DNA of 64,000 nucleotides from Vesta saturnalis (GCA_036346205.1 JARFJB010001970.1:368501-432500); one strand, 5' to 3'. Counted from the stretch's first letter, positions 23,951-36,409 are shown. Notes: generated by a model not told the origin, from the sequence alone. Numbers and translations are program-made.

Positions 23951-24528
23951 TACACCGTGTAAAACTGTAAATCTGTTTTGGAGACATAGGGATTTAACAT
24001 GTAAAAACTAAGATCAGCAAATATTGGTTCTGCTGTTTAAATTTGATAAAATTGTTAAATAAATAATTGCCTCTGAAAAAATCTTGAATTTAATGCAATT
24101 ATGACTTCTACAAACGCATTAAGGGTTTCACAGAAAATGTTGATTAATTTATTGATGTAACACTTATTTTCGCGACAGCCTTGAAATTGTCAAATGTGCA
24201 AACAACAAATATAAATCTTAATATTTCTCAAAGAATTACCAGAATATTAGAATGTAATTATTATCGTACTTCAAATAAATTTAACACTAAGTATAGTCAA
24301 AGTCAAGGCAATCAGGTTTAGAGAATGGAAGTTAACAATTTATCAAGATTTCTCGAAAACGTTTAAAGTTATTGTAAAGATAATCACTGCGTTAAATGCA
24401 TTATTTTTTTCTGAACAACTTATTTATTTAACATTTTTGTCGAATTTGTTAAGGGGAGCCAATATTTGATTATTTTAGTTACATACACGTTAAATCCCTA
24501 TGTCTCCAAAACATATTTACACGGTGTA
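23951..24528. mobile_element. MITE with CACCGTGTAAA inverted ends
   Basis: The first roughly 85 bp (TACACCGTGTAAAACTG through GGAGACATAGGGATTTAAC) are the inverted copy of 24440-24528. TA flanks both ends. There is no coding capacity. It is probably a non-autonomous Tc1/mariner derivative nested in the CACTA-like element. Confidence 0.75.
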
Positions 24529-24539
24529 TATCATATATA

Positions 24540-25724
24540 CAGTGTCCGCCATAAAGTTTGCAACATATGAGAAAAATTTTATTTAAAGGTTTAGAAAAAA
24601 ACTTTTACGGTAAAAATCTCTACATGTCTCATAACCTAAAAATTAATTTTGACATATCCCATAGAGCTACTGGTTTGGCGGGAAATTTAAAAAATGTGAA
24701 ACAAAACTGCAAAAAGTAGGCTTAGATGAGCAGATATCGAAAAATATCATAAGAATAAATTCTTCAGAATTCAGTTTTATGGCCGTGTGCAAACATTGAA
24801 GAAAAAATAAGAAAAAGTTGAAAATTGTCATTTTTCGTGAATTTTCTGTAGTCAAGTATGATTATTAAATTTTTTCGCTATACATCCTTGTATTAAGATA
24901 AATGTTATAATCAGACATAACCATTGATTATTTAGTACCATTTTTCCCCATACTACCTCAGACTTGAAAATGGCATTCGGCAAGGGACCTGTCTGTTGCA
25001 ATGCACTGCTCCTCGGAAAAATACAACTTTTTTAATACCTCTATGATGTCGAAATATCTTGGGGAAACCGATTTTCACAAATCTGTTAAAATTTGGTAGC
25101 AACTCTTAAATAATAAATAACCAATTTCTATTAAAACTTTGACTAAAATAATTGAGAAAAAAACCGTAATAAAAATCAGTTTTTAGTATTTTATTTTCAA
25201 AAATAATTCGAGGATTTTAAGGGAAATATAAGCATCGGTTTTGCTAAAATATTTCGGCATGGTGCAAATATTAAAGAGGCTCTACTCCTCGAAGTGGTCA
25301 TGGCGTTGCAACAAAACATTCCCTCGGCGACTATAATTTTTTAGATCTAAAGCTGTAAAATTAGGAAAATAGTAAAACGATTCATAGCGAAAATCATATT
25401 AAGCACATTTGGCCATGAAGAAATTCCCGAAAAATAACAATTTTCATTTTTTTCTTATTTTTTCTCTATTGTTTGCACATGGTCCTACAATTAAATTCTG
25501 CACACTATATTTCTATGATATTTTTGATATCTGCTCATCTAAGCCCATTTTTTACCATTTAATTTCACATTTTTCAAATTTCCCGCCAAACCAGCAGACT
25601 TATGGGATATGCTAAAATGGCGTTTTAGGTTATTTGAGACGCAGACACTTTCTACGGTAATTTTTTTTCTAAACCTCTTAATAAAAAATTTTACCATATG
25701 TTGCAAACTTTATGGCGGACATTG
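24540..25724. mobile_element. 1.2-kb MITE with about 315-bp inverted repeats
   Basis: The ends read CAGTGTCCGCCATAAAGTTT on the left and the inverted copy on the right (ending GGCGGACATTG), flanked by TA on both sides. The arms match to about 24850 and 25410. The centre has no gene. It is a non-autonomous mariner-type element inserted 12 bp from the previous MITE. Confidence 0.85.
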
Positions 25725-25968
25725 TATATTTGATCACTTGCACACACTTCGTAAAAACTATTAAAATATTATTTGTTTAATGCTTGATTTTGAAATTCAC
25801 TTACTATTTTTGGTATTTCGACTAGATACACGTGATTTATGAATTTATTGAGCCACACACAATTTCAAATTTAAGGTATTCATATGTACTATATATTATT
25901 TAGTTTTGAAATTGAAATGTGTTACGTGGCATAAGGGCCACTTAATATCTTTTTATGAAAAATGAAAC

Positions 25969-27789
25969 ATGCCTAAATACGAACTAAAACGAAACTCATA
26001 CTGGACCAGAATAGATCAAATTTAACAATTGAAAGTGTTGATTCATTGAACAAAAATGTTCCCGAACCTACCTTTGCTGTACCTCTGGTGCTAATTTTAG
26101 TAGTATAAGTTACCAGAAAACATCTAATTCAAATGAGAATAAATGTTCAAATACTCAATTAAATGAACTTTTCTTCAGAGTGTTCAGAACTAAACTATGA
26201 CAATGAAAATGAAGAAAAATCAAATGTAACTGAATCAAAATCAAATAGTTTGGATTCAGAAACGTTTGGCCAATTTTTTCTAAAATGGGCAACTCATTAT
26301 CCCTCATATTGCTTTGAATCCTCTGTTACGTGCTATTAATACTCATTTCAATGCTAATCTACCAATAGATTCAAGAACTGTACTTCATACACGCCGAGAA
26401 TTAAACGTTGAAATGGTTGAACCTGGCAGTTACTATCATTTTGGACTTTCAGTCGCAGTAACAAAATTATTAAATAAACATCAGTTTGCAAAAGATTTGC
26501 AATCTATAAATATTGGCATTAATATTGATGGTATCCCAATCAGTAAGTCAAATAGTAGTCAACTGTATCCCATTTTGTGCAATTTGCATGAAAATGTTGC
26601 TGTAGTTGAAATGATCGGACTATATCACGGTTTTGATAAACCAAAAGAATCGAATTCTTTTTTGACCTTTTTTGTAGATGAGGTAATAGAACTAATAAAT
26701 AATGGTTTTTGTTATAAGGGTTGAAAATACCCTTTTAAATTATTTGCTTTAATATGTGATGCACTAGCCAAATCATTTGTGTCATACACTAAGGGTCATA
26801 CCGGATATGATTCTTGTAGCAAATGTTATGTCGAGAGAAATTGTGTGAATAATCGTGTTTGTTCTTCTGACGTCAATGATTTACGGTTACGGAATGATAC
26901 AGATTTTAGACAACAAATTGATGAAGATCATCATACTGGTGTTTCTTTACTTGAGAGGATTCCACATTTTGATATGATTAAAAATGTACGTCTCGATCTA
27001 ATGCAATTACTTTATCTGGGTGTTATGAGAAAGAAAACCACTACAAAAACTGCCATTTATTAAAATAAAACAAAATGTTAGTTGCACTGAAAACGAATAT
27101 ACCACAAGAGTTTGCTAGAGAACCTCGTTCATTAAATGAAGTTAAGCGTTTTAAAGCAACTGAGTTGAGGCAATTTTTATGTTCCACGGGTCCCGTGGTT
27201 TTGAAAACTGCGTTGCTATCCGCGAAATACGTCCATTTTTTGGGTCTCCATGTAGCGAAAATTAGTTTGTCGCATCAAGAATTCTTGACTGAACTAGGTG
27301 AATATGCCCACAATCTCCTGAAATATTTCATTCACACTTTTGTCACTATTTATGGCGAAGAACATGTGTCGCATAACATTCATAATTTGATTTATCTACA
27401 TGAATACACAAAAGGCTTTGGCACTTTAGAAAATTTTTCTTGCTTTCGATTTGGAAATTATTTACAAAAACTGAAACGTTTAGTTAGAAAAGGTGACAAA
27501 CCATTGGCACAGATAATAAAAAGAAAAATAGAGGAAGACAACTGTCTAAGCATAGGGGAAATTGTTGATAATGAACGAAATGGAATTGTCCCAAAATATA
27601 AACATTAGCGATGGACAAATAAATGACACAAAATTTAAATTTATAAAAATTCCATTCAACAACAAATTTCTTGTAGTTCCTCTTCTTCATACGAGTTTTT
27701 CACAATTTTTTCCTCTATTCACATTTCTAAAAACAACAGTCTATTTTCAAAAATTATCAAAATGTTGTGTACTTCTTCAAGTTTTTTAA
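25969..27789 (+). pseudogene. CACTA-like (tnp2/Transposase_21-type) transposase, broken
   Basis: ATG 25969 begins MPKYELKRNSYW. Past several shifts, the block 26314-26724 reads LPIDSRTVLHTRRELN, then INIDGIPISKSNSSQLYPIL and LYHGFDKPK. The next (26779-27063) has GHTGYDSCSKC, DEDHHTGVSLLERIPHFDMI and LDLMQLLYLGVMRK. The third (27075-27608) has REPRSLNEVKRFKATELRQF and HNIHNLIYLHEY. This order is that of the large transposase family in arthropods related to plant CACTA tnp2, including the Cys pair and the DxM-x-LGV block. A TGA near 26722, a stop at 27061 and further shifts show decay. The DUF4806-like gene follows on the same strand. Confidence 0.75.
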
Positions 27790-27799
27790 AATACATACT

Positions 27800-29183
27800 A
27801 TGGAAAATTCATGGACTATTATAAAATTCCCTGAAAAAAAATGCTGTTGCCGCTGTGCCTACCAGTTGGCTGCGGGGAAATCAATGCTATTTGCCTCCTT
27901 GGGCTAAAGAGCGCTTTGAAACTGTCGTCGAAAATAGCCGGCCACCCGACACAACAATTTGGCAACTTCAACCATTTACCTCCTTAAGAAATAACGTGTT
28001 CAGTAAGATTCGATTGGCTGTTATTTTAGGTTATTTGAATAGCCTTATATTTAATTTGCAGCTGACTTTAAGATCGTTCGAAAAAAAACTAAAATAAGCG
28101 GATGTAGGAAGCGATCTAGATTCGCGACTCGAAAGTACAGAGGAATTGTCTGAAGACATCCAGCGCAAAGAAAGAAGAACAACCAAAACTACGCTCACAA
28201 AATTTGCGTCATTTGAATTTCATGAAGATTCCTTATTTGATGAAGACTCGACCAGATTTACATTACCGCAACCTCCCAAATTTAAGGGTAAGTTGTTTGT
28301 TAGAAGCTACTAGATAAACTTTGTGTTTTATTTTGAAGCAATTGTAACTTCTTTTTTTTAACTAGCTATTACTCAGACTACCGAAGAAAAATGTGGTATT
28401 TCTGCAAATCCGCAGGATATAATTATACTGGATTCAAACACCACCCACAAAGATGAAATAAGTGGCGTCTCTTCAAGATTTAAAAGTGTTAATACCTCTG
28501 GAACTCTATACTCCGAAGCAGTAACTAATGAGCACCACGATGCTGACGCTACAATTATTAATAACTCTTCGTTTCAAACCAGTGACCGTCCCAACGACGC
28601 CTTACCTCAAGTCACAGCTAATAACTCAATTAGCACAGATTTGCAGCAAACAACTGGTAATAGGGAATCTTTAAATAATTTAAATATTCAAATTTAAATT
28701 TGGATGTATTGCAGAATACTTGAAAAAATAATTCGCAAACAAAACGTGATGCAATCAATGCTTACAGATTTGGCCGCCGATGTTGCTAAATTTTGAGGAA
28801 TATCTGCTGAGAGAGACTAATATGTCGACTGCTGTAAGTATCAAATTTTTCTGAAAATTTAGATCAATTTAACAGTTTTGTTGTTTCAGGTAAAATAGAT
28901 TGCCTCTTCAGGGGGAAAGGACGTATATGAGTTAATATATAGGGCCACTCAGAAGATAATAACTAATAAATTTGGTGCCAATTATAGTTACTGTGGACGT
29001 CCAAAAAAATTTAAGTTTTCGTCTTTAAAACCAAATGATATACTAAAAAGTAAAATTGTTGCATAATGTTTTGTATATTATTTATCTCCTAGGACTTCAG
29101 AGACGGCTTTCAAAGTTTTTCCGAATTGTTCGCAAAAGGACGCTGAAATAGCCATTTACGAATGGATTCGACGTTGTGCATAA
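27800..29183 (+). pseudogene. Intron-containing DUF4806-like partner gene of the CACTA-like element
   Basis: ATG 27800 opens MENSWTIIKFPEK. A one-base slip in an A run follows, and then AVPTSWLRGNQCYLPPWAKE. Putative introns have GT/AG borders near 28004-28062, 28290-28364, 28835-28889 and 29051-29096. The last exons encode SSGGKDVYELIYRATQKIIT, then KFGANYSYCGRPKKFKFSSL and FPNCSQKDAEIAIYEWIRRC before the stop. This matches the C-terminal DUF4806 domain common in insect transposon-linked proteins, with the SWL-x-W N-terminal block that often precedes it. In-frame stops (for instance near 28790 and 28898) suggest that it is decayed. Its role in transposition is unknown. Confidence 0.65.
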
Positions 29184-29824
29184 CGGGCAAAAAAGGAATA
29201 CTTTTATTTGTGACTTATTTTATAGAAGTTTAATTTTGTTCATATACTTGTAATACATATTACCGTTACTGACTTCAGGCAGTTACGGGTATTTATAAAC
29301 CCCTATCGATGCGTTCTTTTCAGCGTTATTCTTTTTATTTCATCAGCTATGTTATCGTTTATATAGTTGATGCAGTTTTAGTGATAATACTTTTTAAGTG
29401 TGATGATGACGCTCGTGTTAGGGAACACTTATACAACAAAACAACTAGTTTTCCTAAGTGCCTGACTTTTCCCATAGTAGGTACAGACATCACACACATT
29501 ATCATCGTAAAATTTAAAATATTATCAAATACATAAAAATTTGATTCTGTGTAATACTAGACAGATGAAGACGAAGTCACTTTTTATAGACACTGATATT
29601 CAGTGGTCAGACATTTTTTATGTTAAATTATATTTCAACATATTTGACAGTGCCAAATCAAATGTGAAAAATATTTAAAGGTCATTTAAAATAAAAAATA
29701 CATGACCCGACCAAATTCAGTCTGCATAAACGGTGGCTCCGCCTTCGTTCTGTCCGTGCTAAGAGAAATAATTTTTTTCATGCACTTGATATATGTCTTT
29801 CGATGGTCGGTTCTGACTATCATC

Positions 29825-30082
29825 GGACGACACACGGAAATTCATATCGGGCAACATACGGATGTCCACTGGTGTAGGACACACGGATGTCTACGGTCGG
29901 ACAACTCATGGACGTTCACTGTCGGACAACCCATGGACGTCCACTGTCGGACAGTTAATGGACCTCTAGTGTTGTAACAAATGGACACTCAAGGGACGTC
30001 CACCGAACGTCCACAGGAGGTAAACCGACGGCTAATGGACGTCCATTGGTACATGAAGGGACGTCTACTGTACGTCCATGAC
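29825..30082. repeat. Right ACGTCC-rich subterminal repeat block
   Basis: A degenerate tandem of about 20-bp units such as GGACGTCCACTGTCGGACA, several in inverted orientation. It pairs with 23010-23190 and marks the right end of the CACTA-like element. Confidence 0.75.
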
Positions 30083-30094
30083 TATGTATTTGGG

Positions 30095-30699
30095 ATGAGT
30101 TTCGACCATTAGCAGTTATGGTCAAAACACTTGATTGTATCTTGTACTATTATTAATACTTTTTCAAAAACTGATATGGTCGGATATATACATCTACAAT
30201 GATGAAATAAGCTCTAGACAAAAATTGATAAATATATTATCTAAACACTTATATTTACGAGTTGAGATTTGATTGTTTGAACAAAACCAAAAGAACTAAA
30301 CAAAAACGCAACTGAGCAACATTTATCTGACAAGCATTGAAATAAACATTAAAATTCCAAAATAACATGATTAAATTTTCTTAGTTCTTGCAGAACATTC
30401 AAATATCAATAGGTATTAAAATCACCTAAGTGACTTTTATGACAACAATAACAATGTTGAGTTCGAGGAATAGAGTTGTAATTTACAATATACTCGAACC
30501 GCCATTCTGTATGTTAATTAATGTTTTAAGAAAGCAGCGTTTGACATTGCTAAAATTAAAACTCCACCGTGTGATGTATATGGATTTATTCAGCCAAATC
30601 GAAAGAAACAAGTATGATTTGTTATTTGTATTTAATTGAATGTTATTTTTATTCTCACGATAGTAGAAAAATGTTCTTCTATACGTAGAATCTTTTATG

Positions 30700-30703
<4 letters not shown>
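30095..30703. other. Unassigned AT-rich sequence
   Basis: No gene or repeat was recognised between the CACTA-like element and the next (TA)n array. Confidence 0.5.

Positions 30704-30777
<74 letters not shown>
30704..30777. repeat. (TA)n microsatellite
   Basis: About 70 bp of TA with one phase change, immediately left of a tRNA-like sequence. Confidence 0.95.
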
Positions 30778-30779
<2 letters not shown>

Positions 30780-30803
30780 AACATTTTATATACATAAAAG
30801 ATT

Positions 30804-30873
30804 CCCCGAATGGGATTCGAACCTATGTCCTCTCGTTGACCAGATTATTGCTCTATCATCTGAGCTACAGGGG
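30804..30873 (-). tRNA. tRNA-like sequence (degenerate; probable SINE head)
   Basis: The minus strand reads CCCCTGTAGCTCAGATGATA and later GGTTCGAATCC, so a Pol III A box (one mismatch region) and a perfect B box are present at normal tRNA spacing. The D and T arms fold, but the 5' half of the anticodon stem (ATAAT) does not pair with ACGAG and the acceptor stem has mismatches. A sister copy is at 36410-36480. It is likely part of a dispersed tRNA-derived repeat rather than a working tRNA gene. Confidence 0.5.
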
Positions 30874-31228
30874 TTATGAGTTCCATTAGATGTTAATATG
30901 TATACAATTTATTAACTCTTACTGGCGCTGCAATTTGACATAAAACTTCTCTGGAGCAAAGTTTTTTCCATTCGTTATGTTTTAGATTTTTTAGGTAAAA
31001 GGTTGTAAAGGTCGTGCATAAGTCAAAGTGACTACATATTTTATCTCTGATGGTTTTTCGAAAACTGTGTCTACTTTTTGGACGACCGCTCCACTTGCAT
31101 CAAAATAAAAAATCCTATAATATGTGTTTTGAGGTTTATTTTTTACATACATTCTATGTAAATCTTCATCAAACAATAATATTGGAAAAAAAAACCTATT
31201 CTTTAAAAATAAAACAAATACAGAAACA

Positions 31229-32774
31229 TTATTTGTTTTGATAAGCTTGGAAGCAGAATTTTTCTTTTCCCAAACAAAGCTGTACCTGGCAAGTGCTACA
31301 TAGCCAGTCAATGCGCACATAAGCCTCATCTTCTTCTTGGTACACGTTTAGGATGATGCGCACATTCGCACATTCTCTGGTGCGGTGTGAACGGCTTTGA
31401 TTTTTTAATCTGGATTTGGGGTTCAGATTCCCTACCTCTTTTTGAGACAAATACTAAAACTGGAGCTACAAGACCGTCTATAACAGCCCTTATAAAATCT
31501 TTTGCCGGTAGTCTAGCAGGCAAATCCATCATTTTATATAATCAATATGCATTTATCACAGAAGGATCCAGGAAATGATGCGATGCCACCATTTGTTGCT
31601 CTGACGATCTATTTTGTAGCTAGCTAAAAGCTGGTCGAATTTATATCGACACCGTTTATGTTGGTGTTATAATCAGTATGCGCTTTCGGGCATGATATTT
31701 GCAATACAGTACCATTTTTTTCTCTACGACTTACTTCTGTACAATCTTCGGGATTGTGATAATTTGATAATAGGTGTACGGACCTTTTGTCTTTCCATTT
31801 TACTGCTAACAACTTTGTATCACTTGTGTACCAAGCGCAACCTCCTTTTTGAAGCTGCTAAGCCGTTTTGAAATTAGGTAGGTACCTTCGAGATATATTC
31901 ACAGTTCCAACCGCATAGATCCTACGTTGCTTCAAATCGTACATTAATCCAATGCTGTTAAAGAAATTATCAAAAAATAGTCTGGGGTTTCTTCCTTCAA
32001 AACCCATAGTCAGCTTGTTCACAACCCTAGAACCTAGGCTCTTTTACGTAGGTTAATCTTTGGATTTTTCGATATAATCGGCCGTACTTTGTTGTAGAGG
32101 CGATCGAAAGCTTCCGAATCACGATTGGGTATAACAGAGTTGTCGTTAATATGCAGATGTCCCAAAAGCCAACCAAATCTGTTTAGTGGCATAAGAGAGG
32201 TAATATAGCTATCATGAAGATCTGGCGCACAGGACTAGTAATCTTTATAACTTGGCAGGTGCTTGATTCCCATTAGTAAATTTATTCCTAAGAAGGCATT
32301 TATTTTCTGGAATATAGTTCTCCTGTAACCTTTTCTAGTACGCATTTGTTCTTGCTCGGCATACAGGTTCGTTTGAAAAATTAAATTATTTACAAAATCT
32401 TCGTCAAAGAATAATTTAAATAGAGAATACGGCATCGTATTTAAATTGGCTATTTCGTCACGAATCCCGCTGATCTTGACCAAAGGAGGAGGAGTAGAAA
32501 GCCTTCTTATTTTACCCCAAATGGGTGGTTGCTGAACTGTATTAAAATTTCTTACTCTTCCTTGAAGCGCAGATAACGGTTCATTGCCATCTGGATCACT
32601 ATCGCTGATGTATATATTATTATTAGCATTTATCTCGTCATCTACGTCGTCACCTAAATCTGACTCTTCACCAGATGGCAAAGAGTAAGCGTCCAAGTCT
32701 TCCTCAAGTTCTCTCTCCAATTCCTCCCGGCTCATTCCTACTAGACAGAATGATAGATCGTCATTTCCTGACAT
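31229..32774 (-). pseudogene. piggyBac-like transposase relic
   Basis: The N-terminus (32774-32235) is acidic (SREELERELEEDLDAYSLPS) and leads into SLFKLFFDEDFVNNLIFQTN and INAFLGINLLMGIKHLPSY. After stops and shifts the sequence keeps SYITSLMPLNRFGWLLGHLH, the catalytic-Asp region LFFDNFFNSIGLMYD (about 31970), LLSNYHNPEDCTEV (about 31760) and a C-terminal Cys-rich WLCSTCQVQLCLGKEKF (about 31280). These are the successive blocks of a piggyBac DDD transposase with its terminal zinc finger. Many frame changes make it non-functional. No TTAA-flanked termini could be placed. Confidence 0.85.
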
Positions 32775-34189
32775 TTTCTGCAGACCAGGTAATAAATATC
32801 AAAATTATTGCTTATCAAAATAAAGAATCAGTAAAACAGTATATTCAACTTACGTGGAGTGGTGCACTAACACTATTTTGAAGAAGAAATCACAAATGAA
32901 ACGTAATTTCTTACAAATAAATGAACCACGGAAATTTAACCTGCAATTCACCGGCTATTGGCTCCAACTGGATTACTCAAGTCAGTGCCGTCGCCGGTCA
33001 TTTGCAATGCACCAAAGCACGATACAACCATGGTGGTTCAAAGTTTGTGCGCCTCCAAAGGTAGGAAAATAATTTAGAATTGGTGGTATAAATATTATTC
33101 CACGGCGTCAGTTGGGCGAAAATTTTGGTCGTTTATTTTTTGTACCACTATGGCGGTAAGAGTTAACAGGATATTGTATTAACTTACATGGTAACTGTTA
33201 CTATGCGTACTATTATCATCTTGCCCGCATATCGCGAAAAATATGAAACTTATTGTTGTAATAGTAATTGCCATAAGCAAATTTTAAATAGTAACCTTTG
33301 GACATTTATGTAATTAGCATTCATGATTTTTTATAGATATAAAATTGAAAATGCTTATATACAGGGTGTGGCGCGAAGAGCTTTGATTAAAAGTAATGGC
33401 GGATACAGTTATGTTAAAAATCTGAAATTACAAAGCTGTAGGTTTTGGATGACGCTGAGCAAATATAATATTGTCCTGAATGTGGCACTTCCGGTTATAC
33501 CGGAAGTAGACGTCTACTTTGTTATTTTAAATGAAACCTAATATTTTTTTATCTTTTTCCGAATTCTAAATGAAATTCTAGATAAAATTTGTGCACAATA
33601 TCCTGCACCAAAAATGAAGTATTTTCGAGATATTTCGATTTCTTTTAACATTTTGAAAAAATCCTAGTCCACATTGAATAACGATATCTCCATTAATAAC
33701 GAAGCTAGTGACGTGAAATTGTAACCAATAAACAACAAGCGCTTGCCCGTTAACTCCATATATCCATCTTATTGATACTTCATACAGGGTGTTTTAAACT
33801 TAGCCGCCAACATACAATTTAAATCATTTATAAGTTGCTTACTTTAAATAGAACACCCTGTATTTTATACATTTTCCGCTGAATTTTTTAAGCCAATTCG
33901 TTTGGTATCAGTATTCCCTATACCTAAATCCAACGCCAACCACTTTTGAGATAATTCATTATCTTAGTTAAAACATAACAGCACTTAATTATTTCAACAT
34001 TAGTAAAGGGTAGGCCATGATTTCCATTATTTAAGGTGATATTTTGTTATTTTTTCATAAGTTATTAATTCTGAAAAGTAACCAATAGCCTGAAAGGATT
34101 ATTAATTGTGGATATCATTAAAAACGTTGACTAGGTATTTGTATTAATTTAATTGGATAATTTACAAACAAAAATAACTAAATGTAATA

Positions 34190-34380
34190 TTAAACAAATA
34201 AAGTTTTATAATAAGTGTTCAAAATTAGCACCATCTACTTCTAAACATTTATGAATCCTTTTCATTAAGTTATATCTTGTAATTCTGGAAATATGGTCGG
34301 GTGTTAGAGAATTAAAAGCAAGTAAGACTCTCTGCATGATACCTTCATTTGTCGTAACATCTTTCATTGTATTTTTTTTA
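34190..34380 (-). pseudogene. C-terminal fragment of a mariner-like transposase, inverted
   Basis: This is the reverse complement of the end of the plus-strand copy at 35470-35560: both carry the CTCTCTGCATGATA / GACCATATTTCCAGAATTAC stretches. It extends further to a probable C-terminus (MKRIHKCLEVDGANFEHLL). It shows that at least two copies contributed to this nest. Confidence 0.6.
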
Positions 34381-34584
34381 GCCAATTCGTTTGGTATCCG
34401 TATTCCCTATACCTAAATCCAACCACTTTTGAGATGTTTCATTATCTTAGTTAAAACATAACAACACTTAATTATTTCAACATTAGTAATGTAGGCCATG
34501 GATGTCAAAGATTTGATAGTTAGACGGTTAATTGTTTATGTTGTTTTGACAGTTTTCTTTACCGGTTTGTATTTCATAGTAAAT

Positions 34585-35560
34585 AATGGCAAATGTAGGA
34601 TTTACTGATGATGATTTTTAATCTTACTATTATTTACGGCAGTGTAATAGAATTGTTGAACGGACTTGCCGTGTTTTTGCAGAAAGTATCCAAATCGACC
34701 AAATTCAACTGGTGATATTGTAAGAAGATTGCTTAAAACTGCCGTCAGTTTGGTCAATTTAAGACAAAATTAATAAAAATAAACCACTAGTGGACAGTGA
34801 CATAAACGAAATTAATATTTTGGGTTATTTTACGGCCTCTTCAAGTGCCTCCATTAGAGATTGTGAGAGAGATCTTACTTTGTCGACGCATGGCATTTAA
34901 AAAAACACACATGGAAACCATTTTCATATCATTTGGTGCAACACTCACAATTAGGTGATCTTCCTCGACGGGTAGAATTCTGTGAATGGTTTTTAATGAA
35001 GACCCAAGAGGATGAAAACTTCATAAAAAAGTTATATGGTGTGATGAAGCAAAGTTTAGCAAAATGGATTATTTAATCGACATAATTCCCATTTTGGTCT
35101 AATGAAAATCCACAGGTTAGTAGAGAACGTTATTTCTAAGATAGTTGGAGTTTTAATATTTTTGTGCAATAAAAGACGATAAAATTTTAGCATTAAAATT
35201 TTATGATGAAAATTAAATGGTACAAGATATTGCCACATTTTAGAAGAAGCATAGACCGGCATTACATACTTTAAGAAATGGAGAGGCGACTTCAGCTTGG
35301 TATCAGCAAGATGGAGCACCTCGCCTGCTGCTCAGCATCTTTACGACATGTTGATGATTGATGGAGTACCAATCAAGGTCCGTTTCGTTGTCCAGCTGGC
35401 TCTCCTCATTTGGCTCCTCTAGATTTTGGTATTTGGGTTACATTAAAAATCAGGTATTTTCCAAACCTGTTACGACAAAGGAAGATATGATGCAGAGAGT
35501 CTTACTTGCTTTTAATTTCTAACACCGACCATATTTCCAGAATTACAAGACATAATATCC
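34585..35560 (+). pseudogene. Mariner-like transposase relic
   Basis: The translation begins MANVGFTDDDF, then CNRIVERTCRVFAERYPNRP (paired-like DNA-binding region). Further on, in other frames, come RRVEFCEWFLMKTQEDENFI, the first catalytic motif VIWCDEAKFSKNGLFNRHNS, a QQDGAP motif near 35300 and a C-terminal WYLGYIKNQVFSKP. Frameshifts and stops occur throughout. It is a DD41D-type relative of the other mariners in the window. Confidence 0.7.
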
Positions 35561-36144
35561 TGCACCAAAATGAAGTATTTTCGAGATATTTCGATTTCTT
35601 TTAACATTTTGAAAAAATCCTAGTCCACATTGAATAACGATATCTCCATTAATAACGAAGCTAGTGAACGTGAAATTGTAACCAATAAAGAACAAGCGCT
35701 TGCCCATTAACTCCATATATCCATCTCATTGATATTTCATACAGGGTGTTTTAAACTTAGCCGCCAACATACACAATTTAAATCATTTAATAAGTTGCTT
35801 ACTTTAAATAGAACACCGTGTATTTTATCACATTTTCTGCTGAATTTTTTAAGCCAATTCTTTTGGTATCAGTATTCCCTATACCTAAATCCAACCACTT
35901 TTGAGATATTTCATTATCTTAGTTAAAACGTAACAACACTTAATTATTTCAACATCAGTAAAGGGTAGGCCATGATTTCCATTAAAAGGTGATATTTTGT
36001 ATAACCGGAAGTGCAACATTCAGGACAATATTATATTTGAACTCAGCGTTATCCAAAACCTACAACTTCGTAATTTCAGATTTCCAACATAACTGTATAA
36101 TATAACTTTTAATCAAAACTCTTCGCGCCACGCCCTGTACAGAA

Positions 36145-36180
36145 AAGGATTCCCTCGAATGGGATTCGAACCCATTTATA
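36145..36180 (-). repeat. Partial tRNA-like 3' end
   Basis: GATTCCCTCGAATGGGATTC followed by GAACCCA is the inverted T-arm and acceptor end of the same tRNA-like repeat found at 30804 and 36410. It is truncated before the D arm. Confidence 0.55.
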
Positions 36181-36409
36181 TTTATAAGAAATCAGGAATT
36201 CTAATTCATGTCGAAGGATTACTATTTAGAATTTGCTTATAGCAATTATTTTTAGAACAATTAATTACGTACTTGTCGTGTGTGCAACTTTGGCGATATG
36301 CGGGCCGCATGGTAATAGTAGACATACTAAATGTTATCATGCAAGTTAATACAATTATCCTGTTAACAGATTATATCCATATTAAGTTTCTATCAGATGG
36401 AATTAATAA

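Larger units (their letters stand above)
23001..30094. mobile_element. CACTA-like DNA transposon with ACGTCC subterminal arrays
   Basis: A tnp2-like transposase gene and a DUF4806-like gene lie between two ACGTCC-rich blocks that occur nowhere else in the window. Candidate ends are CCCACATAG on the left and the inverted CTATGTATTTGGG on the right, flanked by AT on both sides. This is compatible with a short target duplication but too short to be conclusive. The unit is 7.1 kb and contains two younger nested MITEs (23951-24528 and 24540-25724). Confidence 0.6.
33361..36139. mobile_element. Complex mariner-type nest with inverted outer and direct inner repeats
   Basis: The outer 150 bp on the left (ACAGGGTGTGGCGCGAAGAG...) is the inverted copy of 36000-36139. 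Just inside lies a roughly 450-bp direct repeat (33596-34045 and 35549-35995), of which a part occurs a third time at 34379-34510. Each full direct copy carries a tiny 82-bp ACAGGGTGTT...AACACCCTGT element (33785-33866 and about 35742-35822). Two pieces of one mariner transposase family lie in the middle in opposite orientations. Confidence 0.7.

Noticed and set aside
30991..31329. 112-codon minus-strand frame downstream of the piggyBac relic
   Set aside because: It does not continue the transposase, its N-terminal half is the zinc-finger region read in another frame, and no family fits.
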